Below, in pieces: positions 1 to 3,528 of a DNA stretch of 5,659 nucleotides. Source of the DNA: Acidobacteriaceae bacterium (lineage in GTDB: Bacteria; Acidobacteriota; Terriglobia; Terriglobales; Acidobacteriaceae). How positions within the stretch are numbered: the first letter of the stretch is position 1; each line of letters opens with the position of its first letter. Under the pieces are notes generated by a model that was not told where the DNA came from, made no database searches, and worked only from the letters and a program-made list of their open reading frames with translations. A program made the translations under genes and the position numbers. The stretch is taken from assembly GCA_003140705.1 (NCBI GenBank), contig PLKU01000206.1, positions 1 through 5,659 of the forward strand. The letters run 5' to 3'.

Positions 1-117
1 TAGAGCAATTTCGGAATACACGTAGACTTCTTGAGAGCATCGAAAGGTACCGTTTTCTTGAGGAAAACGCCACTTGGCTGCGTTCTTTCGGTCTACACCA
101 ATTCCGAAATTGCTATA
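1..117. repeat. Imperfect palindromic element, MITE-like or REP-like
   Basis: The 17 bases at 1-17 (TAGAGCAATTTCGGAAT) are the reverse complement of 101-117 at 16 of 17 positions. Further nested pairs lie inside: GTAGAC 22-27 with GTCTAC 91-96, CGAAAG 41-46 with CTTTCG 85-90, and CGTTTTC 51-57 with GAAAACG 63-69 around a five-base loop. The octamer TTCTTGAG occurs twice, at 28-35 and 55-62. On the left arm 13 bases separate the second and third stems, while on the right arm these two stems touch. TA dinucleotides stand at both ends, as expected for elements mobilised by IS630/Tc1-type transposases that duplicate TA. No reading frame inside could encode a transposase, so any movement would need enzyme from elsewhere. 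It could also be a structured RNA or a repetitive extragenic palindrome. The left end coincides with the window edge, so the true boundary may lie further left. The inverted repeat is directly seen; the mobile nature is inferred. Confidence 0.6.
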
Positions 118-396
118 GTCGCCTGGAATCAACTCTGCCCGCAGATCCCCGGAACAAATCATCCCGATGCTCCCGATTCAATCTTCTTTGCCGGTCGAGG
201 TGGCGTCCGGTTCCAGTAGACGCCAAACCATGATCCGCCCTTACAGGCTCGGAGAGAAGCTGTGACGGCACGGCACGGGCAAGGACGCAGATCGAGTCGT
301 TCCCGATGGGCAAAGCTAACGGGGCGATCGCAAAGGTAAAGAAGAACAAGGAGGGGTAACGGGCCGGGTTGACGAACGATGCCATCGGGGATCGAG
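118..396. other. Gene-free stretch, no supported coding content
   Basis: No frame here carries a recognisable protein. The longest minus-strand frame (113-400) starts with a TTG that overlaps the stop of the receiver gene. It has one hydrophobic patch followed by Arg-rich sequence, and it ends inside the palindromic repeat, all of which suggests chance. On the plus strand, a strong Shine-Dalgarno-like AAGGAGGGG lies at about 349-357, but no ATG or GTG follows at a useful distance; a TTG about 14 bases on would give only about 15 codons. Several short imperfect repeats of a CCCGATGG/GGGGATCG type are scattered here. It may be a decayed intergenic region next to the repeat element. Confidence 0.5.
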
Positions 397-415
397 TCAA
401 GAGCCGTCCCCGATG
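383..415 (-). terminator. Hairpin spanning the stop codon of the receiver gene
   Basis: CATCGGGGA (383-391) and TCCCCGATG (407-415) form a perfect, GC-rich 9-bp stem with a 15-base loop. The TGA stop of the receiver gene (397-399, minus strand) sits inside the loop. No run of T follows on the minus strand, so this is not a textbook intrinsic terminator. It may act as a transcript 3'-end stabiliser, a weak or factor-assisted terminator, or a site affecting termination of translation. The stem is directly seen and its role is inferred. Confidence 0.45.
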
Positions 416-909
416 ACAGGCTTTGCGGAACCTAAGGTCTCTGTGACCTTCGAAAGCAAGTCCGCAGGGTGGATGGGTTTGCTGAGCAGCGAAATGTGAT
501 GGCCATCGCTCTTGGCCGCGGTCAGCAGGTCGGCAGTGGACAGTTGGCCGGAGAGCAAAATGATTTTGCAGTCTGGTGATTCGGTCTTGACGGCGATGGC
601 GAGATCGACTCCGCTCATCCGAGGCAGGAGATCGTTGGAGATGAGCAGGTCTGGCGGAACGAGCGCCGCAGTTTCCAGGGCGGTTTCTCCGTCATAGGCG
701 GTCATGGCAGCATAGCCGCCTCGAGCCAGAATCTCCGCGAGCGTGTCTGCAATGATGGGCTCGTCGTCGACCACTAAAACGATCGGACGAAGCACACCTG
801 CCTCCGCCGATTCAGTGGGCAAAGGCACTTCCGCGATGGGCACGGTGGGAAACTTTGTGGAGTGCCTCTCCACTGATTGGGCTCCTGCGCCCGCTACGGT
901 CTCAGGCAT
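397..909 (-). CDS. Stand-alone receiver-domain protein with Asn at the phosphorylation site
   Basis: The product resembles a two-component response-regulator receiver (REC) domain without any output domain, so it would act in the cytoplasm through protein contacts. I choose the ATG at 907-909 (170 residues) because GAGGG lies four bases upstream with AGGAG behind it. The frame stays open to a GTG at 1038 (213 residues), but those earlier starts lack a ribosome site. Residues 1-40 are a Pro/Ala/Glu-containing extension and REC covers about 42-158. The acidic pair D48-D49 of the VVDDEP motif is present, as are switch S120 (LLSGQ) and the conserved K144 of the SKP motif. The expected phospho-acceptor Asp is Asn92 (codon 634-636, in LLISNDLLPRMSG), with an Asp directly after it. 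The usual switch aromatic three residues before the Lys is Leu141. Related acidobacterial-type receivers normally read ISDVVMPGMSG here. It is therefore probably an unphosphorylatable or atypical receiver, unless Asp93 is used. No histidine kinase is adjacent. Confidence 0.85.
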   Translation of the reverse strand: MPETVAGAGAQSVERHSTKFPTVPIAEVPLPTESAEAGVLRPIVLVVDDEPIIADTLAEILARGGYAAMTAYDGETALETAALVPPDLLISNDLLPRMSGVDLAIAVKTESPDCKIILLSGQLSTADLLTAAKSDGHHISLLSKPIHPADLLSKVTETLGSAKPVIGDGS

Positions 910-1390
910 AAATCCCTCGAAGCTCCTGAACCACGGCCCGGGTAACGGGGCACCGAAAGCAAATGACTTGTCCAATTTGAGGCACATTCTGGTCAATTGA
1001 AACCTGTGCCTTGAGGAGTGGCGCATTGTGGATGCCACAGACTGGCGGATTTGAACCTTTGTCCTGAAAGCAGAAAACTGGCATGCGATTCTCCGTTTCT
1101 GTTCAATTTAGGTCTATCCCAGACACGCCACATGTTTCAGCGGGAGGAGGGCTGGGCGCTTTCTGACCTGAGAAACAACCTGAACCCGGCTGGAATCAAC
1201 CTCTATCTGCGAACCTAGCAGCCAATGCGCGCTACGGGGAGACTCTTTGCGATGCGCGACAAGTCTTTCAAATCTGATACTTGTAGGGAGTATTCAGAGA
1301 CTGGGAGTTCTTGGATAGGTTGGAAACAAGTCTTTGTGAGCGGCTTGCCTATTCTGAGGATCGTGAGTATGCTTTCAGTTAGAGGATAGC

Positions 1391-1416
1391 TTTACGTCAA
1401 TTTAGGCATACGTTAA
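1391..1416. promoter_or_regulatory. Candidate operator dyad upstream of the small gene
   Basis: TTTACGT (1391-1397) and ACGTTAA (1410-1416) are inverted copies with one mismatch in seven, separated by 12 bases. The right arm ends 51 bases before the ATG at 1468. The spacing and symmetry suit a dimeric repressor or activator site, but the arms are AT-rich and short, so chance is possible. No regulator gene lies beside it. Confidence 0.25.
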
Positions 1417-1445
1417 GCGCACCTATCCTTCTTTCCACATGCCTA

Positions 1446-1458
1446 CCCGTGAGGCGGG
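1446..1458 (+). promoter_or_regulatory. Small hairpin presenting the likely ribosome-binding site
   Basis: CCCG (1446-1449) and CGGG (1455-1458) can pair around the five-base loop TGAGG. The loop holds the only Shine-Dalgarno-like GAGG (1451-1454) in front of the ATG at 1468, at a rather long 13-base spacing. A four-pair GC stem is marginally stable, so an effect on translation is only a possibility. Confidence 0.25.
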
Positions 1459-1467
1459 CTCCATTAC

Positions 1468-1761
1468 ATGTCAACGACCTCAGATTCAGGCGTAACGCCG
1501 ATGAAGTTTGAGTCTGTTCGTCAGCTCGATGTCCCAAAAGGCCGGGATGGAAAGCACAAGCTGATTGTGACTCAACTGTTGAGCGACATCGATCAATTGG
1601 GTGCAGGCACGGCGCTGAAGGTTCCGCTCTCCGCTTTGCCGGACACAAAGGAAAACATCCGCTCCGCTTTGAACCGCGCAACGCGCTTTAGAGGGATGGA
1701 AGTGGCCACCTCGAGTGACGCCGAGTTCCTCTATGTGTGGAAGGTTGAGGCCGAGTCCTGA
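1468..1761 (+). CDS. Small conserved-looking hypothetical protein
   Basis: This encodes 97 residues with no signal peptide, membrane segment or cysteine, so it is probably a soluble cytoplasmic protein. I do not recognise a named family. The composition is that of a real folded protein: alternating hydrophobic strands and helices, a basic stretch around residues 24-32 (PKGRDGKHK), and a central segment (ALKVPLSALPDTKENIRSALNRATRF, split across residues 49-74) that reads like a turn followed by an amphipathic helix with several Arg/Asn, possibly for nucleic-acid or protein binding. It ends in a short strand, EFLYVWKVE. GAGG lies 13 bases before the chosen ATG. An alternative ATG at 1501 (codon 12) begins just before the better-structured part and would give 86 residues. 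It lies 57 bp upstream of the S4-domain gene on the same strand and may share its transcript. Function unknown. Confidence 0.75.
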   Translation: MSTTSDSGVTPMKFESVRQLDVPKGRDGKHKLIVTQLLSDIDQLGAGTALKVPLSALPDTKENIRSALNRATRFRGMEVATSSDAEFLYVWKVEAES

Positions 1762-1818
1762 TCAGAGTGCCCGCAAGCATCCTTTGCTGAAGCTCACTCG
1801 CAGATTCGACAATCGATC

Positions 1819-2199
1819 ATGACCTCTGTACGCATCGACAAATGGCTCTGGGCTGCCCGCTTCTTCAAGACGCGTGCGCTCGCCTCCAAAGCCTGCGACC
1901 TGGGCCGCATTCACTCCAACGGCATTCAGGCTAAGCCCGCGCGCGATGTCCGCGTCGGCGACATGCTGAAAGTAAAGAACGAAGGTGGCGAATTTAACAT
2001 CGAGGTGTTGCTGCCGAGCGAGATGCGCGGCCCCGCAGCAGTAGCGCAGACGCTCTACCGCGAGACCGAGGCCAGCAAGGAAGCTCGCCTCAAGGCAACT
2101 GCAGAGCGCAAGGCCATGCAGGAATTCGCGCCGCTGCCGGAGCACAGGCCGTCCAAGCGCGACCGGCGCCGCATCATCCAGTTCCGCGGCGAACGATAA
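1819..2199 (+). CDS. hslR: S4-domain RNA-binding protein, Hsp15/HslR-like
   Basis: The 126-residue product matches the Hsp15 (HslR) family; the E. coli protein is 133 residues. Family members bind free 50S subunits carrying a stalled nascent chain with peptidyl-tRNA and help recycle them, chiefly under heat stress. The S4 domain begins at once: VRIDKWLWAARFFKTRALASKAC (residues 4-26, quoted in two halves: VRIDKWLWAARF, FKTRALASKAC), followed by the GRIHSNG turn and the VRVGDMLKV strand, up to about residue 65. A basic helical tail ends in RPSKRDRRRIIQFRG, also typical of the family. The start is fixed by the family pattern, since no clear Shine-Dalgarno sequence precedes the ATG; translation may depend on the gene upstream, 57 bp away. 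It converges with the VWA-like gene with 16 bp between stops. The S4 assignment is firm. The symbol is by family resemblance, and other small S4 proteins such as RqcH-partner RqcP are possible. Confidence 0.88.
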   Translation: MTSVRIDKWLWAARFFKTRALASKACDLGRIHSNGIQAKPARDVRVGDMLKVKNEGGEFNIEVLLPSEMRGPAAVAQTLYRETEASKEARLKATAERKAMQEFAPLPEHRPSKRDRRRIIQFRGER

Positions 2200-2207
2200 A
2201 ACTAGAG

Positions 2208-2217
2208 GAAAGCTTTC
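2208..2217. other. Perfect 10-bp palindrome between convergent genes
   Basis: GAAAGCTTTC fills the middle of the 16-bp gap between the stop codons of the HslR-like gene and the VWA-like gene and overlaps the latter's stop. It has no loop or T-run, so it is not a usable intrinsic terminator. The two transcripts probably overlap at their 3' ends. Confidence 0.3.
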
Positions 2218-3448
2218 ATGGCTGATGAGCGGGCGCTGAGTCGGTGTCCGCCCAATAGCTGCTTCTTGCGGTCACGCGAAGCTCTGGATAGATACGGAGC
2301 TTCAGCTCGATCGCATGAAATCCAGGATGCGGAGACTGTGGCTGGAAACTCAACACATAGCGATTGGGCACGTGGTTGGAGATGGTCACCAAGTCGCGCT
2401 CAAGGCTACGGGCGTCAGTGAGCTTGTAGTATTCGCCTCCGGTCAGGTGAGCGACGGTCTCTGGAATATTGCGTTTCAGGCCGTCGGTGGCGGCGATGGC
2501 TGCCATTTTCGCCAGCGCCAACGGAGGAACGAGCTGGGTGAGGCAGTCGTAGGCCTGGACCGCCTTGTTCTGGGTGGCGGCAGGATCTGGATCGGGGTCC
2601 TTGCCCATGCATCCATGCGGCGGATTGGGATGATGATTCTCAAGCCCGAGGCCACCGGGCTCAGTTGGCAGCTCCCTGGCGGCATAATGCGCTGCCTCGG
2701 ACTTCCCCGTTGAGAAGCCAATGCTGTAGATGACGGTATTTGTGTCTGTAACCGCCCGCAGGGCATCTTCGAGTTGCAAATGGCTGCCACGATCGAGGGT
2801 CTCGCTGATCATCAGAATGGCACGGCGGTATCTTTGGGGTTGCTGACGCAGCAGCTCAACAGAGAATCCAAGCGCATCGAGTATCGCGGCTCCGTTATCT
2901 CCAAGGCCTACGTTATGGACGGCCAGCGGCGAAGCACAATTCTCCATGTGATGCTGCCGCGAGCAACCGAGGGTGAGGGTCCGGATCGCGTCCGCCGCCT
3001 CATCGATGTCCGAAGTAAAATCCTGCAGCAACGTGGGGTGGCTGTCGAAAGTAACCACTGCAACTTTGTGCGGAACGTGCCCGACAATGGATTCGAGCAT
3101 GGGAGCCAGCGGCGGAGCGATGGAGCTGTATTGGTTGAACTGACGCGCACCTGCCCCGCCCACTTCGATGACAACCACCAGCGCCAAAGGCTCTGCGTCA
3201 GTGTCCTGGTCGAGGGTGAGCTTCTGCTCAATGCCGTCATCGGTGATGCGGAAGTCATCTGCCTTGAGGGTGAAGACGAGTTTTCCGCCGGCAGTTCTAA
3301 CCAGGGCAGGAACCAGCACGACCGTCGATTCTGAGCGAAGTGCATTGCCTCCGGTGCGTTGCTCAGGCGGCTCTGGCGCGACTCCCGGAACCGTCTGCGC
3401 TAGGGCAAAAGACGGCAACAGGATCGCGATTGCAGCAAGAAACTTCAT
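2216..3448 (-). CDS. Exported VWFA-related acidobacterial-domain protein with degenerate metal site
   Basis: The start is the ATG at 3446-3448 (410 residues), with AAGGG seven bases upstream; a GTG two codons earlier sits too close to that site. Residues 1-17 form a Sec signal peptide, probably cut after ALA before QTVPG, so the protein acts in the periplasm or outside. Residues 43-85 are the strand-rich entry typical of TIGR03436 (DDFRITDDGIEQKLTL). A von Willebrand A-like fold follows at about 88-250, and the family's closing module is at 358-400 (NRYVLSFQP to RVTARSSYW). The metal-ion (MIDAS) residues are absent: the DxSxS motif reads E95-V-G97-G-A99, the loop Thr is Ala187 and the later Asp is Glu216. 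Four cysteines (162, 171, 280, 302) could form disulfides after export. A Pro/Asp-rich insert (about 263-300, with DPDPDP) is unusual. No binding partner can be named. The gene is divergent from the propeller gene. The family call is firm and the ligand is unknown. Confidence 0.9.
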   Translation of the reverse strand: MKFLAAIAILLPSFALAQTVPGVAPEPPEQRTGGNALRSESTVVLVPALVRTAGGKLVFTLKADDFRITDDGIEQKLTLDQDTDAEPLALVVVIEVGGAGARQFNQYSSIAPPLAPMLESIVGHVPHKVAVVTFDSHPTLLQDFTSDIDEAADAIRTLTLGCSRQHHMENCASPLAVHNVGLGDNGAAILDALGFSVELLRQQPQRYRRAILMISETLDRGSHLQLEDALRAVTDTNTVIYSIGFSTGKSEAAHYAARELPTEPGGLGLENHHPNPPHGCMGKDPDPDPAATQNKAVQAYDCLTQLVPPLALAKMAAIAATDGLKRNIPETVAHLTGGEYYKLTDARSLERDLVTISNHVPNRYVLSFQPQSPHPGFHAIELKLRIYPELRVTARSSYWADTDSAPAHQP

Positions 3449-3467
3449 CGGCACGCCCTTGATGCTG

Positions 3468-3495
3468 ATTGTAGGGGACCCGGTGAAGGTGTCCC
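3468..3495 (-). promoter_or_regulatory. Candidate promoter of the VWA-like gene with overlapping dyad
   Basis: On the minus strand, TACAAT (3468-3473) matches the -10 consensus at five of six positions. GGGACA (3490-3495) matches -35 at four of six, with a 16-bp spacer. The start would fall around 3461, leaving a short leader containing the AAGGG ribosome site. GGGAC (3475-3479) and GTCCC (3491-3495) form an 11-base-spaced inverted repeat over the spacer and -35. This could be a binding site in the shared 80-bp region, but the arms are short. Confidence 0.35.
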
Positions 3496-3528
3496 ACTGG
3501 CCTCAACTTTAGTAGACTCAACGGCAGC

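Larger units (their letters stand above)
910..1467. other. Gene-free intergenic region with short dyads and direct repeats
   Basis: This 558-bp stretch separates the minus-strand receiver gene from the plus-strand small gene, so it should hold promoters for both directions. I see no strong consensus -35/-10 pair. Short repeated elements cluster in its right half. ACAAGTCTTT occurs at 1259-1268 and 1326-1335, and ATGCGCG at 1225-1231 and 1252-1258. TCAATTTAGG occurs at 1103-1112 and 1397-1406. ACAAGT (1259-1264) can pair with ACTTGT (1279-1284). GGATAGGT (1313-1320) is the exact reverse complement of 1421-1428, and GTATGC (1367-1372) of 1406-1411. A 66-codon plus-strand frame (1018-1218) starts with GTG, is Cys/Arg/Leu-rich and resembles no family I know; I treat it as chance. 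The region could hide a small RNA or decayed DNA. Confidence 0.5.

Noticed and set aside
306..359. 17-codon plus-strand frame (MGKANGAIAKVKKNKEG) inside a longer open stretch from 234
   Set aside because: It has no ribosome site, is very short and has no family resemblance; it may be a remnant, but nothing supports expression.
113..400. 95-codon minus-strand frame with a hydrophobic patch, its TTG start overlapping the receiver stop
   Set aside because: It has a TTG start without a ribosome site, an Arg-rich non-protein-like second half, and an end inside the palindromic repeat.
958..975. Possible sigma-54 promoter (GG...GC) on the minus strand upstream of the receiver gene
   Set aside because: The GG and GC elements are 11 rather than 10 bases apart and the rest of the consensus is poor.
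122..1201. CTGGAATCAAC shared between about 123-133 and about 1191-1201, suggesting a direct repeat around the receiver gene
   Set aside because: The match is only 11 bp and does not extend on either side, so it is too short to claim a duplication or attachment site.
1018..1218. 66-codon plus-strand frame starting with GTG
   Set aside because: The GAGG in front is only one base away from the start, and the composition resembles no known protein; probably chance in an intergenic region.
1762..2145. 127-codon minus-strand frame opposite the hslR-like gene
   Set aside because: It is a shadow of the S4-domain gene; the plus-strand reading has clear family motifs and this one has none.
2774..3334. 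186-codon plus-strand frame opposite the VWA-like gene
   Set aside because: It is the antisense shadow of a well-supported gene, with no recognisable domain.
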